From positions 27,142,718 through 27,206,717 of the forward strand of contig CM119266.1 of assembly GCA_051294375.1 (NCBI GenBank): a DNA stretch of 64,000 nt. The letters are read 5' to 3'. The notes beneath the pieces are model-generated. The model worked only from the letters and a program-made list of their open reading frames with translations. It made no database searches and had not been told where the DNA came from. This DNA comes from Paraspadella gotoi. Its lineage: Eukaryota > Chaetognatha. Shown piece by piece: positions 25,334 to 36,929 of the stretch (positions are counted from its first letter, which is position 1; each line of letters begins with the position of its first letter). The position numbers and the translations under genes are program-made.

Positions 25334-25699
25334 ATGCGTTTCCCAATTAGGCTGGCAGTCTGCAATTAGAAAAAAAAATGCGTCGCGTTTAACCTTGACA
25401 TTTAAAAAAATAGAAATAAATGGAGAGAGGCGGACTTTTGAGCGGTGTCTGATTTAAAGGATTGGTTAAAACTGGTTCTACGAAATGTTTTAGAATATAG
25501 TTTAACCAACTGTTAATTATTAAGCAACGGTTAAAAACGGATGTCACAGCTTCTAAAAGATAAAATGTGATAAAAACTAATAATTATGACACGCACGACA
25601 ACTGATGCATAACAAAAAAATGTCAGTCAGGATTGCAATCACAAGTCTCCCCTGATTAGGTTATTTGAAAGTATTGAAGTATTGACGAATCAGTAACAG

Positions 25700-25704
25700 A
25701 GGGG

Positions 25705-25751
<47 letters not shown>

Positions 25752-25915
25752 GAGCAAAAAATTCAAGCGAAGCGAGGACTTTTGAAAAGAGTTCCGTTTT
25801 TTCCATTTGTTAATTTTTTAGACAACCTGCCTTCTCTCTTTTTTGTTTTGCCTTTTTGCTCTTTTTTTTTCTTCTTTCTTCTTCTTTTCGTCGTCGTCGT
25901 CGTCGTCGTCGTCAG
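25700..25915. repeat. (GA)n and (GTC)n microsatellites
   Basis: GA array at 25702-25748 and GTC triplets at 25889-25913. Confidence 0.8.
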
Positions 25916-26214
25916 CGGCGCGTTCATTTCCTCTCCCGTTTTACCCTCTGTTTGCTTTTTATTTCCCTGTTTTTTTTCTCTCATGTCTTTCTCCTTTTCT
26001 TTGTTCGATTGTGTCTGCGGGTTTTCTTTATTACGTTCTTTTGTTTTGATTTCTATTCTTGATGATTGAGCTTGTCCTAGACTACGTTCGTGGTTTGTTC
26101 GTTTACTTGTACGATTGTTCATTTAATTGTTTATTTATTGGTTGAGGATATTTTCATATTTTTGTTTCATCCCACATTATATCTTTTTTTTGTTCAATTT
26201 TTTTCTTAACAAAC

Positions 26215-26430
26215 CTGAAATAAAATTATTCATTCATTCAACAAATATAAGTATTAAGTAAGTTATGACTTTTGACTGGCTATAGTCGTTTAAGGCCTCC
26301 TTTCCTCTTAAAACCCTCGCAGGACCCTAGCAGGGCTCTTGCAGGACCGTGCAAAGTAATATCTAATGAGCTGACTGTTATGAAATTAACACAACAATTA
26401 TAATATTAACCATTCATTTAATAAATAGTA
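26215..26430 (+). repeat. SINE-like repeat, two diverged partial copies
   Basis: 26217-26310 has CTGAAATAAAATTATTCATT through GTTTAAGGCCTCC. 26378-26430 has ATGAAATTAACACAACAATT through AATAAATAG. Both are recognisable but degraded members of the 61680 family. Confidence 0.4.
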
Positions 26431-26853
26431 AGTTTGATCTATTCTCCTAAATTTTTTTCTCTCTCGGATTTCATATTTTTTTAAATTCCGACTTCTTCCT
26501 TGACGTACATCATCTATATATAGTATGTATATTTTTTTATAATTCTATTTTCAATCCTTTCTTCCTTTCCTCTTTCTTGTTTTTCCTTTCTTTTCTTTCA
26601 ATGTCATCGCTTCTTTGTTTTCATATTACTCTCATTTTTTCGTTTCCTCTTTTTTTTTCGTTTCCTCTTTTTCTCTTCTGGCTTCTCCACTTTTTTCCCT
26701 CTCATCGCGTCCTTTCTTTCAAAATGTTTCCTTAATCCGCCAAAGGCGCTTAGTATTCATTGCAGGAAAGAAAAAAAATAGAGAAGAAAGAATAAAGAAA
26801 GAAAGAATAAAAAGACTCGTTGCGTTTGAAGAGGAAAAAACAATTCGTCCTTT

Positions 26854-28385
26854 TCGTCGTCATTAAGATCGTCGTGGTCTTCATCGATCGTCATTAAGAT
26901 CGTCGTCGTCTTCATCGTCGTCATTAAGATCGTCGTCGTCTTCATCGTCGTCATTAGATCGTCGTCGTCTTATCTCGTGCATTTAAGATCGTCGTCGTCT
27001 TCATCGTCTCATTAAGATCGGTGCTCGTCGTCTTCATCGTCGTCATTCATCGTCGTCTCATTAGATTCTTTCGTTTCGTCGTTTTTCCTCTTCGTCGGTC
27101 TAAGTCGTCGTTGTCTATTCATCTGTCGTCATTAAGATCGTCATGGTCTTCGTCTCGTCATTAACATCGTTCATCGTTCATCGTCGTCATTAAGATCGTC
27201 GTTGTCTCATCGTCTCATAAGTCATCGTCGTCATTAAGATCGTGTCATGACTTCATCGTCGTCATTAAGATCGTCGTCGTCTTCATCGTCGTCATTAAGA
27301 TCGTCGTCGTCTTCATCGTCGCTTTAAGATCGTCGTTGTCTATCGTCGTCATAAGATCGTCGTCGTCTTTCATGTCGTCATTAAGATCGTCGTCGTCTTC
27401 ATCGTCGTCATTAGATTCATCGTCGTCTTCATCGTCGTCATTAAGATCATCGTTGTCTTCATCGTCGTCATTAAGATCGTCGTCGTCTTCATCGTCGTCA
27501 TTAAGATCAGTCGTCGTCGTCTCGTCGTCATTAAGATCGTCGTCGTCCTTTCATCGTCTCGTCATTAAGATTCGTTGTCTTTCATCGTCGTCTTAAGATC
27601 GTTGTCTTCATCGTCGTCATTAAGATCTGTCGTCTTCATCGTCGTCATTAAGATCTCGTCGTCGTTCATGTCGTCATTAAGATCATCGTCGTCATTAAGA
27701 TCGTCGTCGTCTTCATCGTCGTCATTAAGATCGTCGTCGTCTTCATCGTCGTCATTAAGATCATCGTCGTCTTCATCGTCGTCATTAAGATCATCGTTGT
27801 CTTCATCGTCGTCATTAAGATCGTCGTCGTCTTCATCGTCGTCATTAAGATCATCGTCGTCATCGTCTGTCATCGTCTTCATGTCGTCATTAAGATCGTC
27901 GTCGTCTTCATCGTCGTCATTAAGATCTCGTCGTCTTCATCGTCGTCATTAAGATCGTCGTCTCTTCATCGTCGTCATTAAGCATCGTTGTCTCATCGTT
28001 CGTCATTAGTATCGTCTGTCGTTTCATCGTCGTCAGTAGATCATCGTCGTCTTCATCGTCGTCATTAAGATCGTCGTGTCTTCATCGTCGTCATTAAGGA
28101 CTTCATCGTCGTCATTAAGATCGTCGTCGTCTTCATCGTCGTCATTAAGATCGTCGTCGTCTTCATCGTCGTCATTAAGTTCATCGTCGTCTTCATCGTC
28201 GTATTAAGATCATCGTTGTTTCATCGTCGTCGATTAAATCGTCGTCTCTTCATCGTCGTCATTAAAGATCTCGTCGTCTTCATCGTCGTCATTAAGATCA
28301 TCGATTGTTTCATTCGTCGTCATTAAGATCGTCGTCGTCTTCATCGTCGTCATTAAGATTGTCGTCTTCGTCATCTTTAAGGTCG
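26854..28385. repeat. Long 30-bp minisatellite, about 50 copies
   Basis: The unit is TCGTCGTCGTCTTCATCGTC plus GTCATTAAGA. On the minus strand one unit reads as DDDEDDDDLN, because 30 bp is ten codons. Indels break the frame often, and the longest clean part is 27565-27882. No gene structure surrounds it. Confidence 0.9.
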
Positions 28386-28470
28386 TGTTTGTCACCTTTA
28401 TGATCTTTTTTTTTGTCGTCCTTAATATGGTTGTTATTGTCTTTTTCGTTTTTGTCGTCAAGTTGAGAAT

Positions 28471-28503
<33 letters not shown>

Positions 28504-30177
28504 CAGGCGGTGAGGTATCTTAGTCGTTGTTATCATCACGACTTCATCGTCATAGTCATCGAGACTCACCACTTTAGGTTCACCGTCGCCCGTATTTTAC
28601 ATATTTCACGAATCACAATTACTTTAACACATGAATAACGTAAAGGGAAAATGAGATATGGATCACAGTAGTAATAGACATCGAATAACTTTGAAATTAT
28701 AACAAATTGACGAACGCGTTTCGACTTTTCTTATAATTCTATCTACTTAATGCCGTCGTCGTCGTCGTCGTCATCATCGTCTTCTTTGTCAACCTCTTTC
28801 CAATCGTGGTCGGCGCTTATGGCGTAAAGCTTACCTCTCAAAGCTTCCTTGTCAAAGCTTCCCTGTCATAGCTTACCTTGGTTAAAAATAAATGCGTAGC
28901 TTAATTTTTTTTTTCCTCTCGTTTCCGTCATCGCCTTTTATAAATCTCGAGCTTCGTAAAAATGAGATTAAAACGTCTTCTTCGTCGTCGTTATCGTCGT
29001 CGTCGCAACCAGCTTTTCTTGAAAATTGGTTCTTGCATTAATGGAACAGAATATACTAAAAATAAGTTTTTCTCATTCAAAAATTAAAAAATATATCTAC
29101 TAAAACTAACATTAAATTAACATTGTTATCGCATTTTAATTACTATCTTATATCTGAAGATGAAAGCACATCTTACGTCGTCAGTCAAACTCATTAACTT
29201 TTTACGAGTCTCTATTTTTATCTTTAATACATCACTAATAAGAAAACCCCGGATGTTCGGTCGGGACTCAAGATCTTGGGAAGAGTTCTTGTGACCAAAG
29301 ATCTAAAGAGTCAGTGGAATCTCACGGGACTAGAGAGAGTTCTCCCTCGGTCAATCCCTTCCTCTCTTCATCTTTCACTTTATATCCTCGGCCTTTATTC
29401 TTCTTTTCTCTCTCCGTTGCTCTTTTTTTTTTATCGCCTTCGCTTTCCCCTTAAAGCGCCATCTGACGATCGCTAAAGAGAAACATTCGCACCTGAGAGA
29501 CCCGAAGTCAACGACGCCGCCTAACGGAGCTGCGACGCCGCCGACGCCAGGTCGGCGCCGCCGTCGGTCTCGCGTCGTCGGTCGGGGTTGGCACCGCGGG
29601 AGGTAATCGATTGAGGGCGCCGTTCGGATAGTCGGCGCGCTGCAAACTGTGTGCAAAGTGTGGATGAATTTTTTATGGCTTTTTCTTTCAAAAATCAGAG
29701 CTCGAATTAAACAAATAAAAAAACAATCGACGCTCTATTTTTCAATTTTAAATTGTGTTTCTTGTTCTCGTAATAACGAAAACGGATTTAAACGTTCCTT
29801 TTTATTTCGTTTTATCCCACGACGGGCGTATTTTCTTTTCTGTCCTACAATTTTTACAATCGCTGTAAAAATTTTTTTCTCATTTCTCTCGGGCGACAAA
29901 ATAAAAAACATGACGGGAATATATAGCGCTGAGGATATTTGAAACGAAGGCCCTCACCCCGCCCCCCCCCATTCTCCGCGTTTTTGGAGGCTCGTTAAAC
30001 CGAGACTATCGGCAAAATTTATAGAATTAATGAATAACTTAATATGAAAAACATTATATTCGTATTTTCCTCCCCCCCTTCCGATCCCATGAGGTCGATT
30101 CAAGCTTGATGAGTTTCTTAGCCTAAGTTTCGCCTCGAGCCAATAATTTCGAGTTTCTAGAGGCGTTTGAGCGATTT

Positions 30178-30180
<3 letters not shown>
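28386..30180. other. Intergenic DNA with short triplet runs
   Basis: (GTC)n at 28471-28501 and 28755-28772. GC-rich patch at 29510-29645 with GCCGCCGACGCC. No gene recognised. Confidence 0.35.

Positions 30181-30182
<2 letters not shown>

Positions 30183-30269
<87 letters not shown>
30183..30269. repeat. (GA)n microsatellite
   Basis: About 43 GA units with one GAAGAG break. Confidence 0.9.
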
Positions 30270-30272
<3 letters not shown>

Positions 30273-30547
30273 CGTGATGTGAGCGCAAATAACGGAAAAT
30301 GTGTAAACAAATAAAAGGCCAATAAAATACAAGAGGCAAGAACGAAATCCTTACAAAAAAAATTTCCTAAGGCCAATTAAAAAATAAACACAATTTCGTT
30401 TTTTTCGACGTTTGTTTTGCTGTCAAAATTTTAGGTTTCGATAGGAAGTCAAAAATAAGAAAGCAGTAAAGCGAGACACAGAAGGAGAAACTAATTAGAA
30501 AATCGAAAATATCGAGATACAACATATAGTACATAGTACATACGTAG

Positions 30548-31619
30548 TAGAGGTCCCAGAAATATCATACATTTATGAAAGTTCCTGATATCTGCAAAGT
30601 TTCTTGTGCCAAATTTAGTGGAGAAAACGAATATCACAATAAAAAATTTTCCAGGATGCTCATTATGGATTTTCCACACCAGTTTTTTGCGTTGAACCAC
30701 TTCCGGTTTTAAAAATTCAGGATTTTTGGAAATAAATAAGCTGTTATTCAGCCAGCATACTTAAATTAATCAAAATAAAGTTACCAATAACCTTAATATT
30801 ACTTTTTTTATTTTGGTTTATAAATAATGTTATAAAAATAATATTACAAAAGGCGTCAAGTTAAAAATTCATAATTCTTTTAAGCCAAATCGGCCCTGAC
30901 CAAACTACTTTACTAATTTTAATAAAATTTTACTATCTGGTTAAACAAATAGAACTGTCTAAGGGATTTTAAATCTTTAATCTTTAAACCAAGATAATGG
31001 ATTTTAAAAAGTTTACCAAGTGATGCAAAAAGAANNNNNNNNNNTAGACTAAGGTTTTGGATGGGAGAGAGGTTGAGTGGGAGGCTTGCTAGCCACAAAG
31101 GCCAAGGCGCCTTTTATCTAATTCGCTACTTTCTTTTTGTATCATTTGGCAAACCTTTAAAGGCAATATCTTGGCTTAAGGATTAAATATTTAAAATCCT
31201 TTAGAGAGTTCTATTTGTATAACCAAATCATACTTTCTAATACAATATTATTAAAATTTGTATAGTAATTTGGTCAGGGACGATTTGGCTTAAAAAAACT
31301 AATAATTTCTAATTTGAAGTCTTTCTTAATAATAATTTTTTAACCTTATTTAAAAACCACCAAAAAAAATTTAGTAATAAGGTTATTAATAACTTTATTT
31401 TGATTGATTTAAGTATGCTGGCTGAATAACAGCTAATTTTTTTCCAAAAATCCTAATTTTTTTAAACCGGAAGTGGTATGACGCAAAAACAGGCGTGGAA
31501 AATCCATCAAGAGCATTCAGGAAAATTTTTTATTGTGATATTCGTTTTCTAAATTTGGCACAAGAAACTTTGCAGGTATCAGGAACTTTCAAAAATGCAT
31601 GGTATTTCTGGGAGCTCTA
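30548..31619. mobile_element. Non-autonomous hAT transposon (element A), fold-back type
   Basis: The ends are TAGAGGTCCCAG and CTGGGAGCTCTA, matching the hAT terminal pattern YARNG. The element is flanked on both sides by the same 8 bases, ATACGTAG (30540-30547 and 31620-31627), the 8-bp target-site duplication typical of hAT. Nearly the whole element is two inverted arms of about 490 and 575 bp, with a 10-N gap at the apex (31035-31044), so the true loop is unknown. It encodes no transposase. Confidence 0.85.
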
Positions 31620-31627
31620 ATACGTAG

Positions 31628-32085
31628 ACATAGCTACAATGTAGCTGCTACATAGAACAACAAGTGAAGCCGAATCTTTCCTTTTAAAAACAACTTTAGC
31701 TGCTCTTACAAGAAATATGCCCATTGCCCATTGCCCATTGCCCAATTAGGAGTCTCTCATGCGTCGCCGACGCTGAATTCAACTCTTTTTACTTTTATTT
31801 TTAATTCTCTCTTATTTATTAATTTTCTCTTGCAACTTTTATTTTTATTTTTAATATTTTTTTTCTTTTGCTGATTTCTAGATCTTCAAAAAAAAATTTT
31901 TTCCCCAAAAAAATAACAAATATGAAAACACGACTGTAAAAAAATAAGAAGACATTGTAGCGGTAGTATTTCATCGGGTTCGCGCCCTGCTGATTCACAC
32001 AAGTAAAAGCGGGAGGGGCGTCTAACCCACCTGAAGTTCGGGACCTTGTGTTGCAACGGACGGGTAAACTGCTCGCGGCATCGTC
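31628..32085. other. DNA between the two hAT elements
   Basis: Contains a triple GCCCATTGCCCATTGCCC repeat at about 31720-31741 and a GC-richer stretch at 31975-32085. No gene recognised. Confidence 0.35.
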
Positions 32086-32639
32086 TTCCACAATAGACTC
32101 CCAAAATATCATACATTTTATTGAAAGTTCCTGATACCTGCAAAGTTTCTTGTGTCAAATTTAGTGTGAGAAAACGAAAATCACAATAAAAAAAAATTTC
32201 TGGATGCTCATTATGGATTTTCCACGCTAGTTTTTGCGTCGAACCACTTCCGTGTTTAAAAATTCAGGATTTTTGGAAAAAAATGAGCTTGTTATTCAGC
32301 CAGCATACTTAAATTAATCAAAATTAAAGTTACCAATAACCTTAATATTACATTTTTTTTTTTTGGTTTATAAATTAGGTTATAAATAAATATAATTACA
32401 AAAGGCTTCAAGTTAAAATTCATAATTTTTTTAAGCCAAATTGGCCCTAATCAAACTACTCTTACTAATTTTAATAAAATTTTACTATCTGGTTAAAACA
32501 AATAGAACTGTCAAAGGGATTTTAAATCTTTAATCTTTAAACCAAGATATTGACCTTTTAAAAAGTTTACCAATGATGCAAAAATAAAGTAGCTTAGAAT
32601 AAGATGGGAAGGCGATCTTGGCCTTTGCAGCTTAGCAAG

Positions 32640-33000
32640 CCTCTCACCCAACCCTAACCCTAAAACCGGGCCCTAAACAAACCCTTTAATCTTAATCAGT
32701 TCCCTAGCTTGGGATTATCTACCTAACCCTAGCCCTAATGTACCTCTTCTTGTCTTACCCCACCGTCCTCAGGAATCTCTGATATCTTCAGAGCACCAGC
32801 CTTGTCAGCAACCTATTACCCCTAACCTTAACCCAAGCTAGTGTACTTTCCTGCTTGAACCTTAACCCAAAACCAGTCCCTCTGATCCAAACTCTTACCG
32901 TTTCCCTGGCTGGTAACATCTGCAGAGAGCCACTTCCTTAGCCCTAACCCTAACCTTCGGCCTCCTGTTTTATATCATGCCAGAACCCTAACCCTGCATC
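32640..33000. repeat. Dispersed CCCTAA telomere-like motifs
   Basis: CCCTAACCCTAA-type runs at about 32650, 32713, 32941 and 32985, and CCTAACCTTAACCC near 32821, inside the loop of hAT element B. They are short and interrupted, so not a true telomere array. Confidence 0.55.
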
Positions 33001-33469
33001 ACTTAAAAGACTATCCACCAACCCTCACCTCAGCCTGAGGTTCACCTCTGAGCCTCAACTGAGGCTTCCCTTGCTCCTGGCCATCATAAGGCTAAACTTT
33101 AATCTTTAATTCCTTCCCAGTAGCTTCCCTATAACCTTAACCCAAGCTTCTTATCCTTTTCTGCGCCGGTCACAAATTGCACTTAATCATAGCAACCTGG
33201 CCAAATTGATAATTTTGCAGTTAGCTTTGTACCTGGCGACATTAAGATCAGGGTTGAGGCTTGCAAATGAATAAAAGGCCTGGGCTAAGGTTTAGGTTGG
33301 GGGGAGAGGTTAAGGAGTTAAGGTTGAGTGGGAGGCTTGCTAGCCACAAAGCCAAAGCACCTTTTTATCTCATTAGCTATTGTTTTTTTGCATTCATTTG
33401 TGCAAACCTTTAAATGCCAATATCTTGGCTTAAGGATATTTAATATTTAAAAACCCTTAGATAGTTCTT

Positions 33470-34034
33470 TGTAGACAAATGATTTTTTAAATAACATTCA
33501 TTTTGCCTCTCAATCAGATTGATGGATTGTCCTATTTCTGGTTACTAAAAATTCCCCCATAGCAACGCGTCATGCTGCTTCTGCTTTCTACTTACTTAGA
33601 ATAACAACTATCTTAATAGTTATAAGAAATAATTAGCTATAAAAATAGGGTCCTAGTGCACAAAGATTTGATGCTATAGCATATCAATCCTAGTCCCTGA
33701 TTAGTTAATTTTAATTTATAGTTACCTCTAGTTTCTGATTGGTTCACTACTAATATAAAAAAGGACATTTTTTGTAGTATTCTAGGGCGTTCCAAAGGAC
33801 CATAAGAGGTAAAAACACTGTTTGATTATTTTTTTGATTTTTATTTAAATAAATAGTAATAATTTTCTATTCTTTTTAGCTTTAAGCTGACCATTTTCTA
33901 CCAAAGTTTTTATATCCAACTTGCCCTCACTGTCAATAAAGGATACTCCAAATAAAAAGATGTCTGCTTAATCCAGGTTCTTGATTATTTAATCTATGAA
34001 AATTCAGAGAATGCTCTAACTAACCCAAACACTC
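33470..34034 (+). repeat. Left LTR of the nested retroelement
   Basis: TG...CA ends with internal promoter-like (ATATAAAAAAGG near 33753) and poly(A)-like (TCAATAAAGG near 33935) motifs. Its terminal ~75 bases (AAGATGTCTGCTTAATCC to CCCAAACA) are repeated at 35574-35647. Confidence 0.5.
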
Positions 34035-34904
34035 TTAAAGCTCTTATTAGCTAAACACTATTTCAGTGAGGCCCGGTATAAAAGAAAAATCAAACAATGA
34101 TTCATTAACTTAAGTTTTCTGATTTTTTAAATTAGATGTCTTGCGTCCAAATCTCATATCTCAAAAGAGAGAATAAAAGGAACTTCAAGTTGGCGCCGCT
34201 TGATGGAAGCTTGGACATGTCGATCCTGGAGAATGTCCATGCAAATGGGTCGACGTATGGTCTCGACGTAATTGGGCATCCCAGGAATTCCTGAGTGGAA
34301 GGATCCCTTTGGAATTTGATCCAGAAGGACTATCTCCTTGTGAGATATTTGAAAACGTCACCAGATGATCCGTGCTTCCCAGCTTGTCAAAAAAAACTTA
34401 TCAAAAATGATAAGATTTTTACAGTCGCCACCTAAAAACCAGATCGAATATATTTATCGATCTCGTACCTTGACGGAGCTAGTCCACGACGCTTTCCAAG
34501 GCAACAAAATTGCGCGCCTCACCTTGTATTATGATCCGCCGTCTGAAGTAGATTTGTTCTTCTTGCCGTCCTAATTTTGCGTTCGGTAGTCTTTTCCTAA
34601 TCAGTTTTTATCACAGTGTATGTTATATCAGTATTTGCTGTTTCTTCCTTCTTCAGTGGATAATTTAATCAGGGATGTAACAATAATGATTGGCTCTGCT
34701 CACTTCCAAGAAACATTTGTACTGTGGATATCAAAATAAATAACTTTTACGCTCAATTCTATTTGAACTTCACAATGTTAATCCAAGTACTTAAAAAATA
34801 GGGGGGGGGCGCCAAACAGCAACCCGCGACGTTCGAACGGCTTCAAGAGACGCCTAAAGCCTGTACAGTAAAACTCAAAGGATAGTAACTTCAAGATTAC
34901 GAGA
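34035..34904 (+). other. Internal region of the nested retroelement, no intact gene
   Basis: Sequence between the left LTR and the gag-like remnant. Short frames only: 53 codons from 34136 and 69 codons at 34365-34574, neither recognised. TTGGCGCC at about 34191 resembles a primer-binding-site core but lies about 155 bp from the LTR end, too far for a normal one. Confidence 0.3.
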
Positions 34905-35560
34905 TATATCTCTTCCACCATTACCGGGTAATGAAGCACAAAACTTATTTGAATCTTCCATTTCTACTGCTAATCAACTCCGACTCACTGCCGCAAGATC
35001 CAGTCTGGAATGATATGCAACAAAACTACAGTTAAGTGATATTGCTAACACATTAGAAAATGAAGCTTTAACATTTCGTACTGAATTACAACAAACGAGT
35101 ACCTGAAGTTCAAATTCATTCTCCCACTCCTGTACCCGCAAAGGAAAGTTTAAATTTTTCAGCTCCCACTGGAGAGACGAACAAAGACAATGATTCAAAC
35201 TTGGAGGACGCCGATAAATCAAGCATCACTAGCTCAAGACAGGATGAGAAACGGAGAGCAAGGTATGAATCTCATTATACTAAGTGTAAACAAGAACTTA
35301 ATATTAAAAAATTTACATGAGCAAAATTTAAGAAAAATAAAGAAATGAAATTAAAATTCAACAGAAAGGGCTGATCTTTGATGGAAGCAGAAATTGAGAA
35401 AATTGATAGAGAATTGGCTGAGAAACTTCGCGGATTTCGACGATGAAGACAGAGTTTCAATAATTAAATGAAATGCCTGGTACGTTCAAATCAACAAAAG
35501 GTATTATCTTGGGCTAATCAATTGGAAAATGTTCAACCAGATAATATTAATTAATATAAT
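34905..35560 (+). pseudogene. Degenerate gag-like reading frame in the nested element
   Basis: A stop- and frameshift-interrupted frame can be read here. It contains LPPLPGNEAQNLFESSISTA, a following helical-looking segment, a polar linker and a Lys/Glu-rich coiled stretch (EIEKIDRELAEKLRG). The position after the LTR suggests gag, but no zinc knuckle or other diagnostic motif is present. There is no protease, reverse transcriptase or integrase in the insertion. Confidence 0.35.
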
Positions 35561-35573
35561 ATAAACAATATAA

Positions 35574-35647
35574 AAGATGTCTGCTTAATCCAAGGTCTTG
35601 ATTATTTAATCTATGAAATTCAAGGAATGCTCTAACTAACCCAAACA
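35574..35647 (+). repeat. Truncated right LTR of the nested retroelement
   Basis: About 74 bases nearly identical to the end of the left LTR at 33958-34034. The sequence immediately before it does not match the LTR, which shows an internal deletion that removed most of the right LTR. Confidence 0.5.
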
Positions 35648-36059
35648 GTTCTATTTGTATAACCAAATCATACTTCTTATAAAATCTCATTAGGAATTTG
35701 GTCAGGGACGATTTGGCTTAAAAAAACTAATAATTTCTAAATTTTAAGTCTTTTTGTAATAGTAAATTTTTAACCTTATTTATAAACCACAACAATAAAT
35801 TGAGTATTAGGTTATTAATAATTTTATTTTGATTAATTTAAGTATGCTGGCTGATAATAACAGCTCATTTTTTCCAAAAATTTGAATTTTTAAAACCGGA
35901 AGTGGTACGACGCAAAAAACTGGCGTGGAAAATCCATCAAGAGCATTCGGGAAATTTTTTATTGTGATATTCGTTTTCTCCACTAAATTTGGCACAAGAA
36001 ACTTTGCAGGTATCAGGAACTTTCAAAAATGCATGGTATTTCTGGGTGCTCTATTCCAC

Positions 36060-36470
36060 AACATAAAAAAAACTTTTCTTAGATTTCGCTTGATTCAACT
36101 CATGTTTGTTTCGACTTCTCACAATGGCTCGATTCTTGCTTGCCTTAAACTTAATCTGCTATAACTTTATCTAATAATCTCTGTCTCTATGTAGTGGAAA
36201 ATTACTTTACATTCATTTTCCTTCGTAACAATCATCACTGCCCGACATTTCTCTTTCTCTCTTACACGCATTCTTCATCTACACCCCTTTTCACACCCAT
36301 TATGTTCCCCATTCCAATTCCCCCATTTACCTCCCCCATCGCCCCCTCTCTATGACCCCCCAACAGAGCGAACAATTCGAACGACGCCTTGGGTTCTGTT
36401 AGCGAATTCGGTTCTGAATCTTGATCAGAACCATCATAAATGTCCAAACAATTCACGAACGCCTTATTTC
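36060..36470. other. Intergenic DNA right of the hAT element
   Basis: AT-rich, then CCCCC-rich at 36280-36360. Nothing recognised. Confidence 0.35.
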
Positions 36471-36473
36471 TTT

Positions 36474-36641
36474 TCTCTCTCTCTTCTCTCTCTCTCTCTC
36501 TTCTTCTCTCTCTCTCTCTCTCTCTCTCTTCTCTTCTCTCTCTCTCTTGTGTTCTCGTACGTTCATGATCATCATGATCTATGCCATAAATTATTGCGTT
36601 ATGTAACGCTTTTGAAAAGATTTATGAAACCGAGAAAATGG

Positions 36642-36675
<34 letters not shown>

Positions 36676-36677
36676 TC

Positions 36678-36724
<47 letters not shown>

Positions 36725-36805
36725 TCTCCTCTCTCTCTCTCTTTTCTCACATTTTTCCCTATCCTCTTTCTCTTTTCCTCTCTCTTTTTCCCTTTCTTTT
36801 TCTCT
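36474..36805. repeat. (CT)n microsatellites
   Basis: CT runs at 36474-36547 and 36641-36745, with pyrimidine-rich tail. Confidence 0.85.
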
Positions 36806-36929
36806 TCTCGGACAATCCCCTCTGCGATTAAAGGGTCAGCGACCTTCGCGACCGACAAGATGTTGCTAATAAATTACAGTTTGTCAACAAACCTATATTA
36901 TTCATTGTCATGATTGTGAAATTTCAATT

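Larger units (their letters stand above)
33469..35647 (+). mobile_element. Internally deleted LTR retroelement nested in hAT element B
   Basis: The insertion splits the right arm of the hAT element. GTTCT occurs just before it (33464-33468) and just after it (35648-35652), consistent with a 5-bp target duplication. The left LTR is about 33470-34034 and begins TGTAGACAAATG. It has a CCAAT-like ATTGGTT, TATAAAAAAG, AATAAA near 33937, and ends CTAACCCAAACA. The last ~74 bp recur at 35574-35647, a right LTR reduced to its end. Orientation is inferred from the LTR signals. Confidence 0.55.
32094..36053. mobile_element. Non-autonomous hAT transposon (element B) with nested insertion
   Basis: Same family as element A. 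The left end is TAGACTCCCAAAATATC and the right end CTGGGTGCTCTA, flanked by a perfect 8-bp duplication TTCCACAA (32086-32093 and 36054-36061). The left arm is about 32094-32665, then a loop of about 630 bp. The right arm starts near 33300, is cut at about 33468 and resumes at 35648. Removing the nested LTR element leaves about 1.8 kb. No transposase frame is visible. Confidence 0.85.

Noticed and set aside
31975-32090. Minus-strand frame with RWVRRPSRFYLC
   Set aside because: Short GC-rich stretch without start, splice sites or recognised family.
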